From positions 372,001 through 436,000 of the forward strand of contig NZ_WBKA01000001.1 of assembly GCF_008831125.1 (NCBI RefSeq): DNA of 64,000 bases, given 5' to 3'. Origin of the DNA: Pseudoclavibacter caeni (GTDB lineage Bacteria; Actinomycetota; Actinomycetes; Actinomycetales; Microbacteriaceae). Under the pieces are notes generated by a model. That model ran no database searches. It was given only the letters and a program-made list of their open reading frames with translations, and had not been told where the DNA came from. Made by a program: the position numbers and the translations under genes. Below, one piece after another: positions 36,063 to 44,473 of this stretch (the first letter of the stretch is position 1; every line of letters begins with the position of its first letter).

Positions 36063-37249
36063 CGCAGCGGCGTGCTCTCGAGCAGCACGAGGGCGTAGGC
36101 GGCGTCTCGCGGTCGGGTGACGTCCAGCCCGCTCAGCTCGCGGAAGCGGTGCAGGCGGTTGAGCACGGTGTTGCGGTGACAGTACAGTGCTGTCGCCGTG
36201 GCTGAGACGCTGCCGTGGTCGAGCCAGGCTTCGACCGTCTCCAGCATCGTCTGCCGCTCGTGGGCGCCGAGGCCCCCGATCCGGGTGGCGAGCGCGTCGA
36301 AGTCCTGTGGCAGCTTCTCGTGCAGCAGATGGGCGGCGAGGCGTGCCCACACGGCGCGGGGGCGATGCGGGCCTGCCTCGGTCGGGTCGAGCACGCCGGC
36401 GATCCGAGTCGCGGCGCGTGCCGCGGCGGGGACGTCGCCCAGGTCGGCGGTGTCCACGAGCCCGCATGGCAGCCGCTCGAGCGCGGAGCGCGGATGGTCT
36501 GGTGAGGCGGGCAGATCCGCCGGCCAGAACAGCACCCAGGTCTGCTCGGGCAGGATCTGGAACGCCGCTCGGTTGGTGTAGGCGCGCACGCGGGTGAGGG
36601 CGCGGTCGATCTCGGGGATGTTGCGGCCGGCGGCGACCTCGCAGGGGCGGTCCGCCTGGATGCCGAGCGCTGTGGCCACTGCCTGGACGAGCAGCCGATC
36701 CGGCGGATCGCTCGACAGGAACCGGCCGACGAGCATGGCCCGCTGTTCCGAGTCGCGCCGGGCGAGTGCCGCCCGGTGCTGGTGGTAGGCGTTCTGGGCG
36801 GCGTGAGCGTACCCGTCGACGGCGTTCCACAGCGCCTCCGTGTGCAGGGCGATGACGTCCAGATCTCCGGGGTCGGCCAGCTGGAGGAGTCTGCGCCAGA
36901 TGATGCGGAAGTCGATCTGGATCGCCTGGACGAGCTGCCCTGCGCTCACGCCGGCCTCGGCGCGGGCCCGGCCGAGGTCGGCGGCGACGGTCTTGAGTCG
37001 GGTGAAGGCCGCGTCCCGACTGGCGCTCTCGGCCAGGATGACGTCGAGGATCGCCTTGTATGAGGTGAAGGCCGTTCGGGTCAGCTCGGGGCCGTCCACC
37101 GGGGTGCCGGCGTAGAGGTCCAGGGCGTGCAGCTCGTCGAGGAAGGCCGCGACGAGGTACTCGACGTGCTCGCGCATCTGGGCCACGAGCGTCCGCCAGC
37201 GAGCGTCGCTGGCCGCGTCGGGCGTCGCGATCGGTGATCTGACTGTCAC
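36041..37249 (-). CDS. PucR-family transcriptional regulator
   Basis: 402 residues from the GTG at 37249, chosen for its AGGTGA site seven bases away; upstream ATGs (37273 and further) would add up to about 45 residues. The C-terminal helix-turn-helix is typical of PucR proteins: GSVSATATALYCHRNTVLNR then LHRFRELSGLDV. The middle is a GGDEF-like/PucR regulatory region. In Corynebacterium glutamicum a PucR-type protein (GabR) is known to activate GABA catabolic genes, which fits the transaminase/SSADH pair here. It is divergent from the MHS transporter gene. The 213-base gap contains the palindrome TGTGCACA, a possible operator. Confidence 0.82.
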   Translation of the reverse strand: MTVRSPIATPDAASDARWRTLVAQMREHVEYLVAAFLDELHALDLYAGTPVDGPELTRTAFTSYKAILDVILAESASRDAAFTRLKTVAADLGRARAEAGVSAGQLVQAIQIDFRIIWRRLLQLADPGDLDVIALHTEALWNAVDGYAHAAQNAYHQHRAALARRDSEQRAMLVGRFLSSDPPDRLLVQAVATALGIQADRPCEVAAGRNIPEIDRALTRVRAYTNRAAFQILPEQTWVLFWPADLPASPDHPRSALERLPCGLVDTADLGDVPAAARAATRIAGVLDPTEAGPHRPRAVWARLAAHLLHEKLPQDFDALATRIGGLGAHERQTMLETVEAWLDHGSVSATATALYCHRNTVLNRLHRFRELSGLDVTRPRDAAYALVLLESTPLRQRVPHL

Positions 37250-37462
37250 AGCGTGTTCACCTGCCTGAAACATTCGGGGGATGTCGAGGTGGAAGATGTC
37301 CTCGGGTGTGCATGTGCACAATACACCGTGCTGATCCAGCGGCATATATCCGTGCACATTGGTCATACCGACTGGTTTGCTGGGAGCAGTCAGAAAGACA
37401 GCGCGTCCGGGCCACGAGGCTCGCAGGGGCGGCGGGCTGTGAACCGGGACCAGAGGAGTGAC

Positions 37463-38791
37463 ATGTCTCAGCAACACAGCGGCTTGGAGCCGCACGGCGG
37501 GACCGCATCCGCGGCGGACACGGCCACCGCCAGGCGGGCGTCGATCGCGGCGTTCGTCGGCACGGCGATGGAGTGGTACGACTTCTTCCTGTTCACGACG
37601 GCCGCGGCCCTCGTGTTCAACGTGGAGTTCTTCACGAACGAGAACGCATTCGTCGCGGCCATGGCGTCCTTCGCCACCCTGGCCGTCGGGTTCGTCGCCC
37701 GACCCATCGGCGGGCTCCTGTTCGGGGCGCTCGGCGACCGCATCGGCCGGCGTCGGGTGCTGCTCATCACGGTGATCGGCATCGGCGTGGTCACCGCGCT
37801 GATCGGCGCCCTGCCGACCTACGGGCAGATCGGCGTGCTCGCGCCGACGCTGCTGGTGATCCTCCGCTTCGCCCAGGGGCTCGCCGTGGGTGGCGAGTGG
37901 AGCGGGGCGGTGACGTTCTCGATCGAGCACGCGCCGGAAGGGCAGCGGGCGCGGTACGCGGCGATCCCGCAGCTGGGCTCGCCGATTGGCACGATCCTCT
38001 CCTCTGGCGGGTTCTTCCTCGTCTCGGCGCTGTCGAGCGAGCAGTTCTTCATGGACTGGGGGTGGCGCATCCCGTTCCTGTTCGCGATCCCGCTGCTCAT
38101 CGTCTCGGTCATCATCCGCGAGCACATGGAGGAGTCTCCGGAGTTCACCCGCCTCGAGGAGGCGCAGGAGCTCTCCGAGCAGCCGATCCGGGAGGTCTTC
38201 CGCACCTCGTGGCGGCAGATCCTCATCGGCGCGATGGTCGCGTTCACCGGCGTCGGCGGATTCTACGTGGTCACCACCTTCATCGTCAGCTACGGCAAGA
38301 CGACGCTCGGGCTCAACGCGAATCTGCTTCTGTTCGCCGCGATGGTGGCCGCCGTGTGCGAGTTCGTCGTCCTCTGGATCGGCGGGCGCATCGGGATGCG
38401 CGTCGGCGCCGTCCGCGTCGCCATCGTGGGCAGTGTGCTTTCCCTCGCGCTGGCGTTCCCCGTCTTCCTGCTCGTGACGACCCGGCAGCCCGCGCTCGTC
38501 GTGCTCGGCATGGTCATCGGCGTCGTCGCCGTCTCCATCCCCTACGCCGCACAGGGGGCGATCATGGCCGACCTCTTCCCGGCCCGGCTGCGGCTCTCCG
38601 GCGTGTCGATCTCGATGAACATCGCCTCGCTGATCAGCGGGTTCCTGCCGATGATCGCCACCGCGCTCGTGGCCGGACAGGGTGGCGCCTGGTGGCCGGT
38701 CGCCGTGCTGCTGGTCGTCGTGGCCGGGCTGACCCTCGTCGGCTCGATGCTCGCACCCCGGCGCTCCGCCGTGCTCGAGCCCGCCGCCTGA
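37463..38791 (+). CDS. MFS transporter, metabolite:H+ symporter (MHS) family
   Basis: 442 residues with 12 spans. MHS hallmarks are present: AFVGTAMEWYDFFLFTTAAA at the N-terminus, GALGDRIGRRRVL after span 2 and LRFAQGLAVGGEWSGA in span 4. The family imports organic acids and betaine-like solutes (citrate, shikimate, 2-oxoglutarate, proline betaine) with protons. The ATG at 37463 follows CAGAGGAGTGAC. Divergence from the PucR gene suggests that this regulator controls it. The amidohydrolase and amidase downstream may act on what it brings in. Confidence 0.88.
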   Translation: MSQQHSGLEPHGGTASAADTATARRASIAAFVGTAMEWYDFFLFTTAAALVFNVEFFTNENAFVAAMASFATLAVGFVARPIGGLLFGALGDRIGRRRVLLITVIGIGVVTALIGALPTYGQIGVLAPTLLVILRFAQGLAVGGEWSGAVTFSIEHAPEGQRARYAAIPQLGSPIGTILSSGGFFLVSALSSEQFFMDWGWRIPFLFAIPLLIVSVIIREHMEESPEFTRLEEAQELSEQPIREVFRTSWRQILIGAMVAFTGVGGFYVVTTFIVSYGKTTLGLNANLLLFAAMVAAVCEFVVLWIGGRIGMRVGAVRVAIVGSVLSLALAFPVFLLVTTRQPALVVLGMVIGVVAVSIPYAAQGAIMADLFPARLRLSGVSISMNIASLISGFLPMIATALVAGQGGAWWPVAVLLVVVAGLTLVGSMLAPRRSAVLEPAA

Positions 38792-38794
38792 AAC

Positions 38795-38837
38795 CTCCGC
38801 GGCCCGGCCGGTCCGGATCCCCGGGCGGGCCGCGGAG
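38795..38837 (+). terminator. Terminator hairpin after the MHS transporter gene
   Basis: GC-rich inverted repeat (CTCCGCGGCCCG with CGGGCCGCGGAG, slightly offset) starting a few bases after the stop. Confidence 0.65.
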
Positions 38838-38957
38838 CCCTCCTGCGCTGGTGCGGGAGCCGGGATCCGGCCGGCGGTCTGGTGCAGCGGCCGCCGCGAG
38901 ACGCGTCGCGCGCCCCGTGAACAATCCAGCTGCGAGATGAAGGCTAAGGACTCTGAC

Positions 38958-40592
38958 ATGTTCCGACTCGACACGATCCTCGAGAACGCGACGTTCCTCA
39001 CAATGGATGATGAGCACCCGGTCGCCCACCGCGTCGGCGTGCTCGGCGGGCGGATCGCGGGTGTCGACGATGACCTCGACGGGCTCGACGCCGTCGAGCG
39101 TCTCGACCTGCGCGGCGGGCTCGCCCTGCCCGGTTTCAACGATGTGCACTGCCACACCACCTGGTACGGACTGACCCTCGCCGAGGTCGACCTCGGCGAT
39201 CTGCACACGCTGCCGGACCTCTATGCACGCGTCGGCGACGCCGTCGCCGCGGCCCGGCCGGGGGAGTGGATCCGCTGCACCGGGTTCAACCACCACCTCT
39301 ACGGCGGCGAACGCCCCGACATCCGCGAGCTCGACCGGATCAGCCCGGACAATCCCGTGTTCATCCGGCAGACCTCGGGCCACTCGTCGATCGTCAACAC
39401 GGTGACCCTGCGGATGATCGGCGCGCTTCAGCCGGGCTTCCGCGACCCGGAGGGCGGGCGGGTCGTCCGCGACGCGCACGGCGCCCCGACCGGGCTCGTC
39501 GAGGAGCAGGCCCAGACGATCGTGCAGCAGCTGACCCTGCCCTATTCGACCGCGGCGATCGTCGCCGCACTCGACCGCGCCACCACCGAGTACGCCCGGC
39601 AGGGCCTGACGAGCTTCACCGACGCGGGCATCGCCGGCGGCTGGATCGGCTACAGCCCCGTGGAGCTGCTCGCCTACCAGCAGGCACTCGACGCCGGGCG
39701 GCTGCACGCCCGGGCACAGGTGATGCCGTTCATCGGCACACTGCACGACATCCCGGCCCACGCGGACGACGACTTCGGCATCGGCCTCGACCTGGGGATG
39801 CGCAGCGGACTGGGCGACGACCGCCTGTCGATCGGTCCGACCAAGATCTTCACCGATGGGGCGCTCTCCGGCGAGACCGCCGCGCTCACCGAGCACTACC
39901 ACACCCACGACGACTTCTCGGGGTATCTGCAGGACGAGGCCGACCTGCTGCACGACCGCATCGTGCAGGCCGCCCGCTCGGGATGGGCCGTCGCCGCGCA
40001 CGCGATCGGCGACCGGGCGATCGACGTCGCCATCGACGCGATCGCCGAGGGGATGCGGCTGGCCGGCCGGCCGCCGATCCCGCACCGCATCGAGCACGCG
40101 GCCGTACTGCGCGACGACCAGATCGCCCGCATCCGCGAGCTCGGCATCGTCCCCACCCCCCAGCCGGCGTTCTTCGCGAACATCGGCGACGGCATGATCC
40201 GCTCGCTGGGTGCGGAGCGTGCGGCGATCACCTACCGCGGCCGCTCGCTGCTCGACGCGGGGATCGTGCTGCCCGGCAGCTCCGACCGGCCGTGCGCTCC
40301 AGGCGAGCCGCTCGTCGGCATCCAGGAGTTCGTCACCCGCGAGACCGCCTCCGGCGCCGTCTTCGGCACGTCCGCGGAGTGCCTGACCGTCGACCAGGCG
40401 CTCCGCGCCTACACCGTGGGCAGCGCGCAGGCGACCGGCATGGCCGACCGCCGCGGACGGCTGCGGCGTGGGATGCTCGCCGACGTCGTCGTGCTCGGCG
40501 CCGACCCGCGCGCGGTGGAGCCCCACGAGATCGCCGACATCCCCGTCCGCGCGACCCTGGTCGGCGGTCGTCTCACCCACGAGGCGCTCTGA
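38958..40592 (+). CDS. YtcJ-type metal-dependent amidohydrolase
   Basis: 544 residues from the ATG at 38958 (CTAAGGACTCTGAC upstream; an in-frame ATG at 38937 lacks a site). Metal-binding HxH is His64/His66 (FNDVHCHTTW). Further metal or catalytic residues are in KIFTDGALSGET, AAHAIGDRAID and RIEHAAVL. GSSDRPCAPGEPL holds the late Asp. Amidohydrolase_3 members hydrolyse N-acyl amines, formamides or carbamates. It forms a likely operon with the amidase, suggesting stepwise breakdown of an amide substrate. Natural substrate unknown. Confidence 0.85.
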   Translation: MFRLDTILENATFLTMDDEHPVAHRVGVLGGRIAGVDDDLDGLDAVERLDLRGGLALPGFNDVHCHTTWYGLTLAEVDLGDLHTLPDLYARVGDAVAAARPGEWIRCTGFNHHLYGGERPDIRELDRISPDNPVFIRQTSGHSSIVNTVTLRMIGALQPGFRDPEGGRVVRDAHGAPTGLVEEQAQTIVQQLTLPYSTAAIVAALDRATTEYARQGLTSFTDAGIAGGWIGYSPVELLAYQQALDAGRLHARAQVMPFIGTLHDIPAHADDDFGIGLDLGMRSGLGDDRLSIGPTKIFTDGALSGETAALTEHYHTHDDFSGYLQDEADLLHDRIVQAARSGWAVAAHAIGDRAIDVAIDAIAEGMRLAGRPPIPHRIEHAAVLRDDQIARIRELGIVPTPQPAFFANIGDGMIRSLGAERAAITYRGRSLLDAGIVLPGSSDRPCAPGEPLVGIQEFVTRETASGAVFGTSAECLTVDQALRAYTVGSAQATGMADRRGRLRRGMLADVVVLGADPRAVEPHEIADIPVRATLVGGRLTHEAL

Positions 40593-40656
40593 CCGGGGCA
40601 CGCGCTCCCGCTGCCACAGCGCCCCGCCACCACACGAGATGAAGGAGACAGCCCCC

Positions 40657-42672
40657 ATGTTCGACGTCGCCGAGAGCAGCATCACCGAGCTGGCCCGTGC
40701 GCTCGCATCCGGCGAGACCACCGCGGTCGAGCTGGTCGAGACGTATCTGCGCCGGATCGCCGCCTGGGATCGGCACGGCCCGCTGCTCAACGCGGTCGTG
40801 CGCCTGAGCCCGGCCGCGTTCGCCGAGGCGGAGGCCTCGGACCGCCGGCGGGCCCGGGGCGAGGACCGCGGGGTGCTCGACGGCATCCCCTTCATCGCCA
40901 AGGACAGCTTCTCGGTGCGCGGCATGCCGGTCTCGGCCGGTTCGCCGGCCTTCGCCCGGCTTATCGCCGGTCGGGATGCGCATGCGATCGCGGTGCTGCG
41001 TCGGCGGGGCGCGGTGTTCCTGGGACTGACGAACATGCCGCCGATGGCGGACGGCGGCATGCAGCGAGGGCTGTACGGGCGGGCCGAGAGCCCGTACAAC
41101 CGCGACTTCCTCACCGCCGCCTACCAGTCGGGCTCCTCGAACGGGTCGGGGACGGGCGTCGCGGCGTCGTTCGCGGCCTTCGGGCTGGGTGAGGAGACCT
41201 GGTCGTCGGGGCGGGCCCCCGCGTCCAACAACGGGCTGGCCGCCTACACCCCGTCGCGAGGAGTCATCTCGGTGCGCGGCAACTGGCCGCTCGTGCCGAC
41301 CATGGACGTCGTCGTGCCGTACGCGCGCTCGGTGGAGGATCTCGCGATCGTCTCCGCCGCGCTCGCGGAGCCGGACCCCGACACGGCGGGGGACTTCTGG
41401 CGGGAGCAGCCCTGCGTGGAGCTGCCGCCGGTCGACCCGCCGGTGGCGGGGGTGGATCCGGCCGATCTCGCCGCACTGCGACTGGCGGTGCCGGACATGT
41501 ACGTGGGCCGGGATCGCGAGGCGACCACGCCGATCGAGACCAGGGCGAGCGTCATCGACCTGTTCGAGCGGATGCTCGCCATGCTCCGGGAGCGCGGCGC
41601 CGGCATCGACCGGACGGACTTCCCCGTGATCACCCGGTACGAGGGCGACCGGCCCGGCGCCCCGACGCTCGCGACCCGCGGGATCGTCCCCCCGGGCTTC
41701 CTGACCGCCGAACGCCACGGGCTGACCGTTCACGCCTGGGATCGCTTCCTGCGACTCAACGACGACCCCGACCTGCACGCGCTCGCCGACGTGGACGGGG
41801 CGATGATCTTCCCCCAGCCGCCGGGAGCTGTGCCGTTCAGCGACCAGACGGACGTGACGATCGCCGACTACGTGCAGTGGGCGCGCGAGCACGTGCCGAC
41901 GCTCGCGGAGATCGACGAGCTGGCCGCGGGGCTGCAGGGGCTCGAGGCGACCCGGCGGGTGGATCTCGAGCAGTGGCTCGCCGACGCCGGCCGTGACGCG
42001 GTGCTGCTGCCGACGGTCGCGGACATCGGCCCGTTCGACGCGGACTTCAACCCCGCCTCGAACCGGATCGCCATGCGCAACGGCACGTGGGTGGCGAACG
42101 GCAATCAGGCGATCCGGCATCTCGGCATCCCGACCGTGACCGTGCCGCTCGGTCTGCTGCCCGACATCGGCATGCCGATCGGCGTGACGGTCCTCGGTCC
42201 GTCGGGCTCCGACCGGCTGCTGTTCCGCATCGCCCTGGCCATCGAGCGGATGCTCGTCGACGCGGGCGGCCCCTTCGGTCGGCATCGGCCGACCCGGCTG
42301 GCAGACGCAGCGTTGGAGGACGCGGCTGTCGCCATCCGTTCGGCGACGCCCGGTGCGGACCGGCCCGCTCGCATCGTCGATCTGCGGGCCGAGGTCGGGG
42401 CGAGCGACGTCCATGGCCTGGTCTCGGTGACCGTGACCGGCCGGGTCGAGGGTGACGTCCACGGCGTGCGGGTGACGGTGATGGGCCGTGGCGTCCCCGT
42501 GTCCTGGGCCGAGGAGGGGTTCCGTGCCCGGGCCAGGGTGGACGCCCATGAGCTCTACCGGCTGCACAGCACGTGGCGGGGGCCATATGGCGCGCTCGCC
42601 ACCGCCGTCCTCGTGAACGCCTCCGGCAGGTCGGTGGCCGGGGCCTGGGCGGACACGACGTCGGTGGGATGA
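40657..42672 (+). CDS. Amidase-signature hydrolase with a C-terminal extension
   Basis: 671 residues; the amidase-signature core is about 480-500. The catalytic Lys is in IPFIAKDSFS and the cis-Ser in the SGSSNGSGTG loop. The nucleophile region reads GEETWSSGRAPA against the usual GxDTGGSIRxPA: the nucleophile Ser appears kept, but the flanking Gly-Gly and Ile are changed. After about residue 520 there is an extra segment of some 150 residues (ARIVDLRAEVGASDVHGLVS to the end) that looks beta-rich and may be a separate domain. It acts on an amide or ester; AAGGAGACAGCCCCC precedes the ATG. Confidence 0.85.
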   Translation: MFDVAESSITELARALASGETTAVELVETYLRRIAAWDRHGPLLNAVVRLSPAAFAEAEASDRRRARGEDRGVLDGIPFIAKDSFSVRGMPVSAGSPAFARLIAGRDAHAIAVLRRRGAVFLGLTNMPPMADGGMQRGLYGRAESPYNRDFLTAAYQSGSSNGSGTGVAASFAAFGLGEETWSSGRAPASNNGLAAYTPSRGVISVRGNWPLVPTMDVVVPYARSVEDLAIVSAALAEPDPDTAGDFWREQPCVELPPVDPPVAGVDPADLAALRLAVPDMYVGRDREATTPIETRASVIDLFERMLAMLRERGAGIDRTDFPVITRYEGDRPGAPTLATRGIVPPGFLTAERHGLTVHAWDRFLRLNDDPDLHALADVDGAMIFPQPPGAVPFSDQTDVTIADYVQWAREHVPTLAEIDELAAGLQGLEATRRVDLEQWLADAGRDAVLLPTVADIGPFDADFNPASNRIAMRNGTWVANGNQAIRHLGIPTVTVPLGLLPDIGMPIGVTVLGPSGSDRLLFRIALAIERMLVDAGGPFGRHRPTRLADAALEDAAVAIRSATPGADRPARIVDLRAEVGASDVHGLVSVTVTGRVEGDVHGVRVTVMGRGVPVSWAEEGFRARARVDAHELYRLHSTWRGPYGALATAVLVNASGRSVAGAWADTTSVG

Positions 42673-42783
42673 CTGAAGAACACGATGAAACTGGAAATAA
42701 TCCTGAATACATCCGCTTGAACGATAAAAGAATGGTAAGGTGCGGGGAGTAAGCCGGAATACTCAGCATGAGGAGGTCGTCCC

Positions 42784-43980
42784 GTGGTCCCCGCACTGCT
42801 GTCCTCGATCGCCCAGCACACCCCGCGCTCGGGCATCCGTGACGTCTTCGACGCCTGCGAGCAGGTGCCCGACGCGATCTCGCTGGCCTTGGGCGAACCC
42901 GCCGAGTCCGTGCCCGCCCCGGCCGCCCGGGCCGCCGTCGCGGCGATCCGGCGCGGGGAGACGCACTACACCGACGTGCTGGGCCTGCCCGAGCTGCGGC
43001 GCGCCGCGGCAGACTACACGCGACGGGCGAAGGGGCTCGACTACGATCCCGAGACCGAGATCCAGGCGGTGCCCGGGGCCACCTTCGGGCTGTACCTCGC
43101 CCTGCGCACCCTGCTCGACCCCGGTGACGAGGTCATCATCCCCTCGCCCCACTTCACGTCGTACGATGCACAGGTGCTGCTGTGCGAGGGGCGGCCGGTG
43201 TACGTGCCGCTGCGGCCGGAGAACGGCATGCGGCTCGACGCCGAAGACATCGCCGCCGCGGTGACCTCGCGCACGAAGGCCGTCATCATCAACTCTCCGG
43301 GCAACCCCAGCGGTGCGGTGACCGGCGCCGACGAGCTGGAGCGGATAGCCCGCGTGTGCGTCGAACACGGGCTGTGGGCGATCTCCGACGAGGTCTATCA
43401 CGCGTTCGTCTACGGGGCGGCCGTGACAGGAGCGCACGCGGTCGCCCCGAGCATCGCGGCGCGCACCGGGATGCGGGAGCGCACGATCATCGTCGAGAGC
43501 CTCTCGAAGACGTACGCGATGACCGGCTGGCGCATCGGCTACCTTGCCGCCCCCGCCGGACTGATCGCGGAGACGGCGAAGATCGCCGAGCTCGTCCACT
43601 CCTCCAACAACACGCCCGCACAGCACGCCGGCCGGGCCGCCCTCGACGGGCTGGACGCGGACGTCGAGCGGATGCGCCTGGCCTACGACCGGCGGCGACG
43701 CATCGTGCTCGCCGCGCTCGCCCGCTCGCGGACGCTGCGGGCACCGGCTCCCGAGGGCGCGTTCTACGCGTTCATCGATGTGCGCGGCACCGGTATGCCC
43801 TCGGCGGAGTTCAGCCGGCGCCTGCTCGCCGAGCAGCACGTCGCCGTGGTCCCGGGCGAGGCGTTCGGCGCGGCCGGCAGCGGCTTCGTGCGTGTGTCAT
43901 ACGCTGGCGACCCCGACGACATCCGCGAGGGGATGCGCCGACTGGTCGCCTTCGCCGACGGGCAGCGCGTTCGGGCGTGA
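42784..43980 (+). CDS. Class-I/II PLP aminotransferase
   Basis: 398 residues, fold-type I. The Schiff-base Lys242 is in VESLSKTYAMTGWRIGY, and the substrate-binding NSPGNPSG and the PLP Asp (AISDEVYH) are present. The GTG start follows AGGAGG at seven bases. Its 110-base upstream region is AT-rich (42673-42783), so it has its own promoter. An Lrp-type regulator follows it after 31 bases. Likely role: transamination of an amino acid released in the catabolic island; specificity (aspartate, aromatic or other) not evident. Confidence 0.88.
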   Translation: MVPALLSSIAQHTPRSGIRDVFDACEQVPDAISLALGEPAESVPAPAARAAVAAIRRGETHYTDVLGLPELRRAAADYTRRAKGLDYDPETEIQAVPGATFGLYLALRTLLDPGDEVIIPSPHFTSYDAQVLLCEGRPVYVPLRPENGMRLDAEDIAAAVTSRTKAVIINSPGNPSGAVTGADELERIARVCVEHGLWAISDEVYHAFVYGAAVTGAHAVAPSIAARTGMRERTIIVESLSKTYAMTGWRIGYLAAPAGLIAETAKIAELVHSSNNTPAQHAGRAALDGLDADVERMRLAYDRRRRIVLAALARSRTLRAPAPEGAFYAFIDVRGTGMPSAEFSRRLLAEQHVAVVPGEAFGAAGSGFVRVSYAGDPDDIREGMRRLVAFADGQRVRA

Positions 43981-43999
43981 GCAGAGTCGCCCCTGGAAC

Positions 44000-44005
44000 T
44001 ACAAT
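44000..44005 (+). promoter_or_regulatory. -10 box of a probable leaderless promoter
   Basis: TACAAT ends six bases before the ATG at 44012, and no ribosome site lies between. Confidence 0.55.
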
Positions 44006-44011
44006 CGCTCC

Positions 44012-44464
44012 ATGGACGACATCGACCGCAGCATCCTCGCCGTGCTCGCCACCGACGGGCGCGCGACGCTGTCGACGCTCTCCGCCGCGTCGGGGCTGAG
44101 CACCTCGGCGGTGCAGTCCCGGGTGCAGCGACTCGAGCGGTCCGCGGTCATCCGCGGCTATCGCGCCGTGATCGACCAGGACGCGATCGGGCTGCCGCTG
44201 ACCGCCTTCGTGGAGATCGCCCCGCTCGACCCGGCCGCGCCGGATGATGCCCCGGACCGGCTCGAGGACGTCGACGGGGTCGAGGCCTGCTACTCGATCG
44301 CCGGTGACGCCAGCTACCTGCTGCTCGTCCGCGTGCCCCGGCCGAGCGATCTGGAGGGCCTGCTGCAGCGCATCCGCACCGCGGCCAACGTCAGCACGCG
44401 CACGAGGGTGGTGCTGCGCACATACTTCGAGGGGCGACCGGTCCCGCCGCCCGCGGCCGTCTGA
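44012..44464 (+). CDS. Lrp/AsnC-family transcriptional regulator 2
   Basis: 150 residues: a winged helix (RSILAVLATDGRATLSTLSA with recognition helix TSAVQSRVQRLE) and a RAM domain (LTAFVEIAPLDPAA to RTYFEGRPV). Probably translated from a leaderless message. It probably regulates the aminotransferase upstream or the MFS gene opposite it; the two stops are nine bases apart. It differs clearly from Lrp 1 at 35598. Confidence 0.9.
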   Translation: MDDIDRSILAVLATDGRATLSTLSAASGLSTSAVQSRVQRLERSAVIRGYRAVIDQDAIGLPLTAFVEIAPLDPAAPDDAPDRLEDVDGVEACYSIAGDASYLLLVRVPRPSDLEGLLQRIRTAANVSTRTRVVLRTYFEGRPVPPPAAV

Positions 44465-44473
44465 CGGCCTCGG

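Noticed and set aside
36041-39208. Very long minus-strand open frame reaching beyond the PucR gene into the MHS transporter
   Set aside because: Only its last 400 or so codons resemble a protein family; the rest is antisense to a well-supported transporter gene and reflects the high GC content.
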